From assembly GCA_025201865.1 (NCBI GenBank), contig MU602739.1, positions 18,555 through 50,654 of the forward strand: 32,100 bases of DNA. Reading direction: 5' to 3'. Of the stretch, positions 10,301 through 19,221 are shown in pieces (position 1 is the first letter of the stretch; each line of letters opens with the position of its first letter). The position numbers were made by a program, and so were the translations under genes. Source of the DNA: Ramicandelaber brevisporus. Its lineage: Eukaryota > Kickxellomycota > Ramicandelaberales > Ramicandelaberaceae. The notes under the pieces were generated by a model. The model ran no database searches and was not told where the DNA came from. It saw only the letters and a list, made by a program, of their open reading frames with translations.

Positions 10301-12777
10301 CGTCATTATTGCTGTTATAAATACTATTGCTACTGTAATTACTAGTATTTGTACTTGTACTTGTATTTGCACTTGTATTTGTATGATAATCAATGTCATA
10401 TTCCAGTTTCGCCATACTCTTTCTCTTGTGTTCAATTCTTTTCAAATTCTCTTCTTCTTCCCTCTTCCTTTCCAATTCAATCTGCTGGATTGACTTGACC
10501 TCCACATTAGGGACACTCTTCATTTCCTTATTAATCCGGTCTCCCAGTTTTAATGCCAAGTCTCTATAAAATGAGCTGCTAGAGTCTGTATTATACTGCA
10601 AGCAATTACTACAAATCAATTTCAAGTCCTTTTCAAACTCGTGCTTTGTTCGATACTCTTTGCGTTTCATTTTCTGTTCAACTATTTCAAAGCACATTGG
10701 TTTCTGGATCACATCGTAGTAGCCTGGTGCTTCGCTGGTTAACACTGGCTTGTTAAATGTGCCATAAAAGTCTCGATTAACTCTGAGTTTCTTCATCACA
10801 TGTTCAAATGCATCATATAGCCTACACAGCTCTGGATAGTTTGGATCGTACCACTGACTCTTTGTGTTAATACTGCTGCTACTCAGTGTGCCATTTGCAC
10901 TGCTGTGTCCACCTTTGCCACCTCCGCTGTTATCATTCCATAATGTGCCTGCTGAATTCATTGTAGCACGCGTTGAACCATGTGATGAGTGAGATGATTG
11001 ATTTGAACCATGCTGTTTTGAAATTGCAGTAATTGTCTCTTTCAAGCTCTCCACGTTGATATTATATACTTCTTTGATTTGAACCATGCTGTTTTGAAAT
11101 TGCAGTAATTGTCTCTTTCAAGCTCTCCACGTTGATATTATATACTTCTCTGTTCTTTTCAACTGCAAGTGCCAGAAATCGCAAATGTGAAGGATATCCA
11201 CGGCTCTCAAATAAATCCACTATGTTATCGGCCGCTTTAACGCTCAGCAGTGATGGTGCAGGCGATGAGCCGTATGATTTGGATCCGTCAGAGCGACGAC
11301 GCCCTCCGCTCTTCGACTGTGCTCTGGATGCTGCACGAGATCGCGTTTGATATGGTTGCTGAAGAGTATTAGCTGTTGAAGGTGTTGCATGCATTAATTC
11401 AATTTGACTAATTGACTGTTGTTGTTGTTGCTGTTGCTGTTGCTGTTGTTGATACTGGTGCGGCTGTAACTGTGACTGAGACTGAGAGTGAGGCTGTGAT
11501 TGAATAAGAGATTGAGATTCTGGCAGAATTGGTTCATCGTCAAAGTCTGAATCATCATCAAGTAGTCTAAATACATCCGATACATTCACTTTGATTCGGC
11601 TCACTGCTACTCGTCTCTGCTTCTTCAAAGGCTGAACACCAAATTGACTCATCAATTGCTTTCTGATGTTGGCATGTAATTGAGACTGTTGCAAACTCTC
11701 CTTACTTGATGTCTTTGTGAGCGTCTTCGATATTACATCACCACCACCACTACCACCACAACTACTACTACTATCCGAATCAAGCGTAGGTGCTGCAGCA
11801 CTGTTTTGACCAATCGTGGCTGTCACAGTAACCGCTGACTGTATCTTAGCAGGCTGTGGCTCACTGGCATCACCAGCATCGTCATCTTCATCGTCGTCAT
11901 CGTAATTGTCATCGAGTGCAACAGTCCGTCGTGATGATGCGGCTTTTGCTGCTGGCTGTTGCGGTTGCTGTTGCTGTTGCTGTTGTTGTTGTTGCTGAGC
12001 TGAGACTGAATCTGAATCTGACCGCTCTGAATCAATTGCATTATCCTTTCGAACGGGTTGCATAGTGTCAATGTTCGCTTCATTATCAGATTCATCGCAA
12101 TCAAGCAGCTTCCAAGTCAATTCAGAACATCCAAGCAAGTCTCCTGCTATACATCCATCGCATTGACATTTGCTACTTCGAGCCATAACAGAGACTGCCA
12201 CTTGGTCATACAACAGCTGACGCAGTCTACTTGCAGCCAATATCCGTGATAACTGGAGCCTGTCACTGTACAGTCCATCATCAGTAACCTTGTCTTTACT
12301 ATCATCATTCTTGTCGACATTCATGTCTCCATTTGATGATGGCACATGTTGCTGCCGTTGTTGTTGTTGTTGACTTGATTCAGGTGGCACTGTACTGATG
12401 AAGTCTCGGAACACTTCATAGCTCTCAAGAACAGCTGTTATAATCGCATATTCGCTTGGATGGAAATGTGCCTTCCACGGCTCAATATAAGTGATGCTGC
12501 TATTTCCATTGTCATTGACTGGCTTTGTTGTCGATGATGATGCTTGGGCAATATCAGTAACACCAAGACCATTCTCGATTGCTGTGGATGATGCTGTTAC
12601 TGTTGCTGTTGCTGTCTGTGTCTGTGTCTGTGTCTGTGTCTGTGTTTGTGTCGTTGGCAATGTAGATGGAATCAATGGAGCTGTTTGACAAATGTGACGA
12701 GCAAGTCGATACAGTTGCTCCGTCGAGACTGCCGCTGGTCCACGAGTCGACGTCATCTGACTCTCCTTCTTGCTCAT
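6293..12777 (-). CDS. SPT7: SAGA complex subunit Spt7 (bromodomain + histone fold), frame interrupted at two tandem duplications
   Basis: This is a structural subunit of the SAGA histone acetyltransferase coactivator, acting in the nucleus. Three open segments in different frames together give one Spt7. N-terminal segment: ATG 12777 to about 11074 (an earlier in-frame TTG at 12795 was not used). It ends in the conserved helical lead-in (LRFLALAVEKNREVYN). Middle segment: about 11073 to 9399, with the bromodomain at about 10838-10517 (PGYYDVIQKPM; acetyl-lysine-binding Asn in CLQYNTD). C-terminal segment: 9337 or nearby to 6293, with the histone fold at about 8767-8500 (SRLMQYSCAKLLQNAGFDGY), then LPYDDEPLMYARFEHGYGLL and a Gln-rich tail. 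Each junction coincides with a perfect tandem duplication whose period is 3n+1. The second junction is solved by a 61-nt intron; the first is unsolved. The total is about 2,100 residues against about 1,330 in yeast, owing to many poly-Gln tracts. A sequencing or assembly error, or a damaged allele, is possible. Confidence 0.85.
6686..6745 (-). repeat. Poly-Gln tract in the SPT7 C-terminus
   Basis: About twenty consecutive Gln codons. On the coding strand they are first CAG-rich, then a CAA run (TTG repeats on the + strand). Shorter Gln runs occur nearby (7351-7395) and in the N-terminal segment (11417-11453, 11965-11998). The mixed codons suggest an old coding tract, not a recent CAG expansion. 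Confidence 0.9.
9285..9417 (-). repeat. Perfect tandem duplication, 67-bp period, inside SPT7
   Basis: Bases 9285-9350 and 9352-9417 are identical over 66 positions, separated by one base (period 67). The duplication is direct, lies in coding sequence and shifts the frame by +1. Each copy codes for YAPQLN followed by VCAGISDPPLHTEQQ. The middle SPT7 segment reads into the first copy (on the minus strand), then is out of frame and stops at 9216. The C-terminal segment is open from the second copy onward. Confidence 0.97.
9338..9398 (-). other. Predicted 61-nt intron spanning the junction of the 67-bp tandem duplication
   Basis: On the minus strand a consensus donor, GTATGT, begins at 9398 in the first copy. 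An acceptor, GCTCCTCAG, ends at 9338 in the second copy. A CTTAT just before it could serve as a weak branch site. The intron is phase 0: the upstream exon ends with codon AAT (9401-9399), which I checked to be in the middle-segment frame. The downstream exon starts with CTG at 9337, which is in the C-terminal frame. Splicing joins QLN to LNVCAG, so the only trace of the duplication in the protein is a repeated Leu-Asn. Confidence 0.55.
10998..11149 (-). repeat. Perfect tandem duplication, 76-bp period, inside SPT7
   Basis: Bases 10998-11073 and 11074-11149 are identical over all 76 positions, directly adjacent and in the same orientation. The period is 3n+1, so the N-terminal frame (…NREVYNINVES…) runs through the first copy and stops at 11062 just after it. 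The second copy starts the bromodomain frame. No AGGT occurs in the unit, so an exact 76-nt GT-AG removal is not possible. A GTATAT donor in copy one with acceptors in copy two gives 97-, 109- or 133-nt frame-restoring introns, but all delete conserved residues. Confidence 0.97.
12612..12653 (-). repeat. (TGTCTG)-type hexanucleotide repeat coding Thr-Gln repeats in SPT7
   Basis: A TGTCTG-type tract near the SPT7 N-terminus codes alternating Thr-Gln dipeptides (TQTQTQ). The reading frame is kept because the unit is six bases. Confidence 0.85.
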
Positions 12778-13346
12778 GACGTCGCTGTTAAACAAGAGCT
12801 TCTCAAGTGGCTACAAATCAAACACACTAGACGCGAGCGCAAGCTGATGATGACACTGCACTGCACTCAATAAAGGAAGAACAAACAAAGAGTCACGATG
12901 CTGACAAGAACAGCGAGCAAAAGAAAACACTTGGCGAAGTTCGTTGGCAAGCGTCTACACTGCTGATGTCAAGTGTCAAGAAGATTAGAGACCAGCTGCC
13001 AACGTTTATTCTCGATCAGCTCACACTGTTATTGCCACTACTGCTGTTGTTGTTGCTGTTGCCGTCGTTGTTACTGTAGCTACTGTAGCTGTGGGTTGTC
13101 GCTGTTGCTGTTGCTCAGGTTCAGAAGTAAAGGAAAGGTGCAAAAAGATGGTCGAAACCCTGATGTTGAAAAAACAAAAATTATTATTGTTATTGACAGC
13201 TTACTGCATAGTCCTTCTTCCTCTTGGTACACTTCTTGTCATCATCTTTGTGATATGTGGATAGGACTCTACCTAACTCTTGACTTAACGACTAACGAAG
13301 TAAAGGATACAGGCTGATCTTTTTTTAATCATTTTAATCACTTATA
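12778..13346. promoter_or_regulatory. SPT7 upstream region / 3' flank of the PHP gene
   Basis: These 569 bases should contain the SPT7 promoter and leader and the 3' UTR of the PHP-domain gene, both on the minus strand. A CTG/TTG-rich tract at about 13030-13112 resembles the coding Gln repeats, but no ATG-initiated frame carries it. The open frame at 12973-13317 (+) starts at GTG and is a run of Cys and Leu from the repeat. The stretch 13321-13358 is T-rich. No factor site was recognised. Confidence 0.45.
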
Positions 13347-14729
13347 TTAATCATTTTTACCACGTAATGAGGGCCACCTGCGACTCAATACCGAAACAAC
13401 CTTTGGCAGTATCAGCATACTGACTACATCAAATGCGATAAACAACACCAAAATTGTGAAAATGGCCGATGCAATCACGCCGAAATGGATCGTTAGTGAC
13501 CCTTGATGGCACGAAGGTCCCATAAATGACACCATGCCTCTTTTAACTGCAAAGAACGTTCCGAACAAATCTGACACGGCCTTTAGCGGTGTTAGCAGCG
13601 TGTGGGCTGCACTAGCATGAGGATACACTGTGCGTGATCGAACGCCAGCCATTTCGATCAACATTGACGAGCGGCCACCTCGTAGTTCGTCCATAATTGC
13701 AGCACGCGTAAAATTGGCGGCTTTAACAGTGTTCCAGCCATAAGCAGGCATAGGATGATGCCAGTCCATTCCAGAAATTGCTAGTAAGTTTGAATGCTTG
13801 GCATTTTCAGTACGAAGACTGTTCACCAGTTGATAAGTGTTGATATCAAACACCCGCTCGTTCAACACCTCGAATCCATCCACGCCCATGTCCAGTAATT
13901 CTTGCACAGTTGGATGGTTTTGTAGCGTTGCGACTCCAAACTGGTCATCAGTTGTGTTGCTCCACGGAATATGGTTCACAATAACAATCCCGCCGGCATC
14001 ATGCGCGCGCTTGATGTCTGCCTTGAGCTGATCATTCGTCGGCCAGTCGCTGCTTGGATAAATCCGTTCTGTAACGCCAATGACGTTGATGTGGATTCGA
14101 CACGTGCTGTACTCAACCGCTGGAATCACAATGATCTTGTCCTTGAACCGCTCATCCGTTTCGCTCAAATGCATCGCCTCCAGAGCACCTCCAATCTCGT
14201 TGTGATCTGACACCACAATTGCATTAAAGTTGTTTGCCATTGCATATTCTAGCATTTTGGCTGGTGGTAAGCGACCATCTGAATACGTGGTGTGAGCATG
14301 CGCCTCCAGCAAGACGTTGTAATCTCGCGGAAATGTCGAGTTAAGAGGCTGTAGATATGTGGTCGGACTAGGAGACTTGAACTGAGTAGGTGCCCATGAG
14401 AGGGCTGACACGTCGTAGTCTTCGCCGTAGTTTGGACGAACGCCAAGCACAGAGACGAGCACGAGGAATGTAATGCACGCAGCCAGAATCAGGATTCGGC
14501 GGCACGCGTCGCGCAGATATGCAGTGGTACGCGATTTCCACGGTGTCTTCTGTACAGCTGGCAGAGTGCAAGATAGAGAGGCTGACGAGTATGGAGGCGA
14601 GGCAGTGTTGCTGCGGTTGCGGCTGATATCGCGGTCGTCGTCGACACTGATGCGAACAGCGTCGTTTGAAGAACCTGGTGGTGCGGTTGCCATATTCGAT
14701 CGCTGAACGATGATAGTAGTGTTTGACAT
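13347..14729 (-). CDS. Membrane-anchored PHP-domain phosphoesterase-like protein, 460 aa
   Basis: The protein contains a PHP (polymerase and histidinol phosphatase) metal-dependent hydrolase domain. Metal-binding motifs, numbered from the ATG used here, are HAHTTYSDG (about 144-152), VVSDHNE (about 173-178), PAVEYS with its Glu (about 206), IHINVIG, VNHIPW (about 252-256) and SGMDWHH (about 319-325). The set of His/Asp/Glu ligands looks complete, so catalysis is plausible; the substrate is unknown. One hydrophobic segment precedes the domain (about 79-96, ILILAACITFLVLVSVLG) and a second follows it near the C-terminus (about 416-441), so the domain is probably held at a membrane, lumenal or extracellular. 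The N-terminal 75 residues are Ser-rich and disordered. The upstream frame at 14741 begins with TTG, so the ATG at 14729 is taken. Confidence 0.8.
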   Translation of the reverse strand: MSNTTIIVQRSNMATAPPGSSNDAVRISVDDDRDISRNRSNTASPPYSSASLSCTLPAVQKTPWKSRTTAYLRDACRRILILAACITFLVLVSVLGVRPNYGEDYDVSALSWAPTQFKSPSPTTYLQPLNSTFPRDYNVLLEAHAHTTYSDGRLPPAKMLEYAMANNFNAIVVSDHNEIGGALEAMHLSETDERFKDKIIVIPAVEYSTCRIHINVIGVTERIYPSSDWPTNDQLKADIKRAHDAGGIVIVNHIPWSNTTDDQFGVATLQNHPTVQELLDMGVDGFEVLNERVFDINTYQLVNSLRTENAKHSNLLAISGMDWHHPMPAYGWNTVKAANFTRAAIMDELRGGRSSMLIEMAGVRSRTVYPHASAAHTLLTPLKAVSDLFGTFFAVKRGMVSFMGPSCHQGSLTIHFGVIASAIFTILVLFIAFDVVSMLILPKVVSVLSRRWPSLRGKND

Positions 14730-15646
14730 GAAACTGTGCAAGAATAATGCACGCTCAACAAAGCAACGAGGGATGGATAGAAGGAAAGAAGAAAAAAATA
14801 GATAGAGAGATAGGAAGAGCTGAGAGTGTTAGAGCATCGTTTGCGGTCAAAGAGCAATTTACTCAATGGCTGTTGACCCGAATCTTCCAGCGGGTTCTTC
14901 ACTGGGCTCTTTGGATTTGTTGAGGTGCCATCATTGGCATCAGAGTTGTTGTTACCCTTTTTTATATTTCCCACATTCCACCAAAAGCCACAGTTTCGAC
15001 TGTTGCTTTGAATTCCGATTTACTCTCCGTAATAAGTGTGCTCAATACTGTGTCCTGGATTGGATAAGCAACGAAGGAAGGTATCAGAGCGAAAGGGGGC
15101 ATAATAGTACTTACTCCAATATATTCGAAGCGCAAGAAAAGTAACCGAAATGAGCAAAGGAATATACCTGTAATCCTTGATATTGGTGTTGATATTGAGG
15201 TTGAAAGTTAGTAGTTGAAATAGGTAGTTAGTAGTTAGTAGTTAGTGAGCATAAAAACAGGAGACGAACTGGAGCAAAGAGGTTGGTCAGAGCTCTGCTA
15301 CACACGGTTGCTCTTCTAACCTTCCCGTTCCCCAGCTCACGAAAATCAAAAGCAAAAGCAAAGGAGTAAAACACTTTTGGCCACGATGGCCATCCGGCAT
15401 GGCGATTGCTGTGTGACTCCTCTTTCTTTTCTTTTCTTTTTTTCGAACAAGAGTAAATCGACTGACTATTGACTTGGGTTCAGGTGGCTGAGAGAAGGAG
15501 TAGGAGAGAAGGAGGAAAAGGAGTAAGACGGGGCAGATTGTTTAATCGATGTGTAGATACTTAAGGGTTTGTACTGTGGTCTGGGACCACGTGCGCATAA
15601 TCCACGACGATATTCTTCTTCTTCTTCCAAGCTCTGTCTTGACCAA
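14730..15646. other. Long intergenic region between the PHP gene and the small peptide gene
   Basis: These 917 bases hold the PHP gene promoter and the 3' flank of the small peptide gene, both minus strand. I see purine-rich stretches (14770-14820, 15487-15530), a TTTTC-rich run (15420-15443) and a short GTTAGTA-type repeat. A 92-codon ATG frame at 14866-15144 (+) has no recognisable domain and is not called. No RNA gene was recognised. Confidence 0.4.
15203..15246. repeat. Short GTTAGTA-type tandem repeat
   Basis: GTTAGTAGTT-like units are repeated imperfectly about five times (AGTTAGTAGTT…TAGTTAGTAGTTAGTAGTTAG). They are non-coding and lie in the region downstream of the small peptide gene. 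Confidence 0.75.
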
Positions 15647-15829
15647 TCAATCGCAGCGAGGGCTCAGGCACTTGGCACAGTTTTCTGAGCAACTGAACCG
15701 GGAGAGCGAGTATGGTATCCTAGCACAGTTGTTGTAGATGCAGTAGTACACGCCACTGGAGGCGTCAGCGGCAGGTGAAAGAGCCAGAACTGCAGCTGCA
15801 GCGATAACAAAGGAGACAGAGAAACGCAT
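15647..15829 (-). CDS. Small secreted cysteine-rich peptide, 60 aa
   Basis: I do not recognise the family. The frame starts at ATG 15829 (an in-frame TTG lies six codons upstream) and ends in TGA. Residues 1-23 form a textbook signal peptide: MRF, a hydrophobic core (VSFVIAAAAVLAL), then an Ala-Asp-Ala cleavage motif before SSG. The predicted mature peptide is about 37 residues with six cysteines spaced C-x4-C-x11-C-x3-C-x2-C-x4-C, enough for three disulphides, and has Tyr/Asn and Arg/Lys residues between them. Such small secreted cysteine-rich proteins in fungi include effectors, antimicrobial peptides and surface proteins; which of these applies cannot be told. The chance of a signal peptide and six cysteines arising in a random frame this short is low, but expression is unproven. 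Confidence 0.6.
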   Translation of the reverse strand: MRFSVSFVIAAAAVLALSPAADASSGVYYCIYNNCARIPYSLSRFSCSENCAKCLSPRCD

Positions 15830-16185
15830 CGTAGCTACAGGCTGCAAGGTTGTTCGTGTTTGTAGTGTGAGTTGTTATTTGTGCAGGCAGGTGTGAATAG
15901 TACAAAGCATGAGAGTGAAGAGAAGAGTAAGGGGTCGTTCTGATTGAAAGGGAAGGGAGGAAGAGAGAGGGGTATGAGCTGCTGAATCGTCAGAATGTGT
16001 TGCCACACACACTCTCTCTCTTTCTCTTTCTCTCATTGTGTGTAACTTACTGACTGAGAAATGGTTTCAAATCAAATTGACTCAACAGAGAGAGAGAGAG
16101 AGAGAGAGAGACGAAAAGGAATAAGAACACTAATTTAACGTTTTAGGTGCAGGTATCTCTTTTAGGTATCGCCGCATTTGCCCCA
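15830..16185. promoter_or_regulatory. Upstream region of the small peptide gene / 3' flank of the MFS gene
   Basis: These 356 bases hold CT runs (16009-16035), a (GA)n tract (16087-16111) and one TGACTCA (16078-16084), a Gcn4/AP-1-type core, about 250 nt upstream of the peptide start. A single 7-mer is weak evidence. No ORF is supported here. Confidence 0.4.
16087..16111. repeat. (AG)n microsatellite
   Basis: A perfect dinucleotide AG run of about 25 bases in non-coding sequence between the MFS gene and the small peptide gene. Confidence 0.95.
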
Positions 16186-18039
16186 TCACTTTTTGTGATC
16201 CTTCAACGGCACATTTTTCATACCGAGTGATAGGATAAACGCCAGACCTGACGCCGCCGTCAATACGAGCCTAACCATAAACGATCCATAAACATACGCA
16301 TCCAGAACTGCGAGCTGCTGACCCCATTCCAAATCATCGATAATGGCTCCAATGCCTTTGCGAATTGCGCTGATGAGTTGATCATGATCAGGACGGTCAC
16401 CAATTAAAGCAATTGCGGAATTATTGAGAGCCGAAGTCAGGATGGATGTGGAGAGAACACCGCCGATTGTGCGACAGAAATCAATGAGAGCAGTGCCCGC
16501 AGCCAAGTCGTCAACATACACACCACTACCACTGCTGCGACCACCGTCACTGTTTTTCTCATTTTCTGGCGTGTCACTGTCCTGGTTAATGGTGAGCTGA
16601 CTCTGGGCTGATGTGAACGTCGTCAGAAACACCATGCCGTATCCAGTTCCGGATATAATCGGTGCCAACGTAAACAAATATGGCGGCGACTCTGTTGTCC
16701 AAATCAATGTCAGTCCAGTTCCTGTAGTTGCCAGCGCCAACCCAATCCAGATCTGAACTCGATACTCGCCATACTTGCTTACAATCCACCCGCTCACCGC
16801 CGCCGCCACACACACTGCGAGCATAAACGGCAACAATCGCATACCAGCATCAAAGGCATGGTCTCCGATCACAACCTGGAAATAGATTGGATAAAACAGT
16901 GTGATTCCATAAAGACATCCGCCAGCCATAATGTTGATTATAAAGCTAAGCACGTAGTTGCGCAAACGAATCAAACGCAAGATGGGAATCATGGGCTCTG
17001 GAGCAACATAGAGATCAATGTACACATAAAGAGGGAAGAGGACAACGAAACCACAGTAGAGGCCAATGACTTGAGGTGTTTTCCACTCGTATCGGCCACC
17101 GCCCCACAACACGGCAAGCATTAAGCAAACGAAACCCACTGTGAATGTGATGATTCCCAAGAAATCAATGCGACCAAATACGCGCTTCTTCTTTTCGTGA
17201 TCCGTCTGATCTGTCTGATTACCTCCATTCATCTTTGATGCAGTTACTGCGCTGGTAACGTGCCATTTGCGCAGGAATATCACAACCAGCAGAGCTGATA
17301 CCACTCCAAAGGGCAATCCAACGTAAAACGACCATCTCCATCCCAGCTCCGAGTCCGTCAGTCTGCCACCCACGAGCGGTCCGCAGATACTCGCAATAGC
17401 AAACGTGCTTCCCAATAGCCCAACCCAAAATCCAGCTGCTTTTACGCTTCTGCACATTTCCGTCGTGATAATAATTGTCAGCGAGAATGCACCTGCAGCA
17501 CCAACACCTTGCAAAACACGGCATCCAATCAGCATTTCAATGTTCTTTGAAACACCACACAACGTGGTTCCGAGTAGGAAGATGAGAGTGGAGACAACGA
17601 CCATGGATTTGCGGCCGAAAATGTCAGAGAGTTTGCCGACCACTGGCTGCAAGACTGTGGCAGTGAGCATGAAAACAGAAGGAATCAGAGCAAGGTCGTC
17701 CAGGTTGGGGCGGAAATCGATAGCGATGGCTGGAAGGGAAGTGCCGAGGATGGTGGTGTCAAGCGAGCAGACAAAGAGATACATGGCGAGACCAAAGAAG
17801 ATGATCAAAAATGTCCAGAACGGGATATCACGTACTGGTGGTGGTGGTGGTGATGGTGGTGGTGGTGGTGGTGCTGCCGCTGCTGACAAGCTATCGTGGT
17901 CGATGGGTTTGTCGGCATCGACAGATACTTTGACTGCATCGCCAACGTCGACAACATCTGCAGTGCTGAGAAGCAGCTCGTTTGGCTGCGGCTGTGGAGT
18001 ATCCGTTCCAGCTGTTTCAACAGCTTCTTCGGCCGACAT
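16186..18039 (-). CDS. MFS transporter, DHA2 (14-TM drug:H+ antiporter) type, 617 aa
   Basis: A major facilitator superfamily exporter of the plasma or vacuolar membrane, driven by the proton gradient. The cytosolic N-terminus (1-70) is acidic and ends in a poly-Pro run. Transmembrane segments begin at about residue 73. Motif A is GKLSDIFGRKSM (about 135-146), motif B centres on Arg174 (GCRVLQGVGAAGA), and the antiporter motif C is ICGPLVGGRLTD (about 218-229), followed by GWRWSFYVGLPFG, typical of DHA2 members. A charged loop (about 265-285) precedes further segments, and an Asp/Ser/Gly-rich loop (about 485-510) lies before the last pair. The length fits 14 TM segments. DHA2 proteins export drugs, toxins, basic amino acids or siderophores; the substrate is unknown and the neighbours give no hint. 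Confidence 0.9.
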   Translation of the reverse strand: MSAEEAVETAGTDTPQPQPNELLLSTADVVDVGDAVKVSVDADKPIDHDSLSAAAAPPPPPPSPPPPPVRDIPFWTFLIIFFGLAMYLFVCSLDTTILGTSLPAIAIDFRPNLDDLALIPSVFMLTATVLQPVVGKLSDIFGRKSMVVVSTLIFLLGTTLCGVSKNIEMLIGCRVLQGVGAAGAFSLTIIITTEMCRSVKAAGFWVGLLGSTFAIASICGPLVGGRLTDSELGWRWSFYVGLPFGVVSALLVVIFLRKWHVTSAVTASKMNGGNQTDQTDHEKKKRVFGRIDFLGIITFTVGFVCLMLAVLWGGGRYEWKTPQVIGLYCGFVVLFPLYVYIDLYVAPEPMIPILRLIRLRNYVLSFIINIMAGGCLYGITLFYPIYFQVVIGDHAFDAGMRLLPFMLAVCVAAAVSGWIVSKYGEYRVQIWIGLALATTGTGLTLIWTTESPPYLFTLAPIISGTGYGMVFLTTFTSAQSQLTINQDSDTPENEKNSDGGRSSGSGVYVDDLAAGTALIDFCRTIGGVLSTSILTSALNNSAIALIGDRPDHDQLISAIRKGIGAIIDDLEWGQQLAVLDAYVYGSFMVRLVLTAASGLAFILSLGMKNVPLKDHKK

Positions 18040-18501
18040 TGCCGATATGGTGTAGCGTGGTGTGGTGGTGTGTATGTTTATTGTTTGCTGCGTGAAGTGC
18101 AGTGCTGTGCAGTGTTGTGGAGTGAGGGCAGAGCAAGCAAAGTGGAAGGAGAGAGAGTACGATTGCTTGAATCAGCAGTGGAGCGTGTACGTCTTTACTG
18201 GGAACACTCAGTCTTGATGAGAATCAAAGGAGTGCTGATCTGAACGAGAGGACGTCAGCTACACTCTTTTGACTATCGCAACATCATTTGGCTTTAATAA
18301 GAATGAAAAAACAATCAAAATGGAATCGATGAAACTGTGAAGATGGTGGATAAACTTGGAGGACGGACAAGGATGGATAGATTAAAGACAAAAAGGCGGA
18401 GGAGGTAGTGGAGGTGAAGGGTGAAAGGTGAAAGGTGAAAGGTGATAGGTAGCAGGGGATGGGGGGATATCATAGATGAAATAAGTGCAAGAGCAGGTCA
18501 A
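18040..18501. promoter_or_regulatory. MFS gene upstream region / 3' flank of the kinase gene
   Basis: These 462 bases lie between two minus-strand genes. They hold GTG-rich sequence near the MFS start and a GGTGAAA heptamer repeated in tandem (18418-18445) near the kinase 3' end. No supported ORF or named regulatory site was seen. Confidence 0.4.
18418..18445. repeat. GGTGAAA heptanucleotide repeat
   Basis: About four tandem GGTGAAA-like units just downstream of the kinase stop codon, in what is probably the 3' UTR. Confidence 0.8.
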
Positions 18502-19181
18502 TTAGTTGGAAGATAGACCAAGAACTCGTGACATCTTTCGCCGAATACTCTTTGACTGCGTGGATGCTGACGGTAACTGCTGGTCAGCTGGTTGAGCTGA
18601 AGACTGCGGTGGAGTAGACGATGGGAGGAACTTCTTGAAGAAAGACTGCTTCTTCTTGGCGGTTGGTGCAGCTGGCGATGCTGGTGTCGACGCGGGAGCT
18701 GTAAATTGGCCATTTGTGGATGTAGGGATGGAGGTAATCGACATTGCCAGCTCACCATTCGAAGCCAGCGACTCAGGAATAGCACCGCCAGTGACACTCA
18801 AACTCGAGGTGGATTGGTATCCAGTTGTCGGAAGGGTATTCATCATGGCTGAAGGTGGTCTTGATGACAGACGAAGGATGGAGCTGATTGCCTGGAAACT
18901 GTGGCGCTTGGATGCCAGTCGTGAATCGTCGCCTCCACTGATGCTGCCGCTACCGCTGCTCACATCTGCATCTGGTGTGGCCGGTGGCAGGTTAATGCCC
19001 TTGACATTGAATGTCATATCGAGCGAAGTCCTGCTGCCAAATCCACCGCTGAACATGCCAGACAGACGTTTGCTGAATCGCTTGCTCTCACGATTGCCAT
19101 TGGGCTGAACAGAAGACGTTGTTGAAGTAGCTGAATCTGCAGAAAGTGACACGTTTGCCGTGGACAGCGAAGGGAGAACCA

Positions 19182-19221
<40 letters not shown>

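Noticed and set aside
10998-11149. Intron of exactly 76 nt removing one copy of the SPT7 duplication.
   Set aside because: No AG directly precedes a GT in the unit (the donor GTATAT is preceded by AA), so no canonical GT-AG intron of that length exists.
12973-13317. A + strand frame with a run of cysteines.
   Set aside because: It starts at GTG, and the Cys run comes from a TGT/TGC repeat related to Gln repeats on the other strand. It has no signal peptide and no domain.
14866-15144. A 92-codon ATG frame on the + strand with several cysteines.
   Set aside because: It has no signal peptide, no clear domain and no compositional sign of coding; it remains only a weak possibility.
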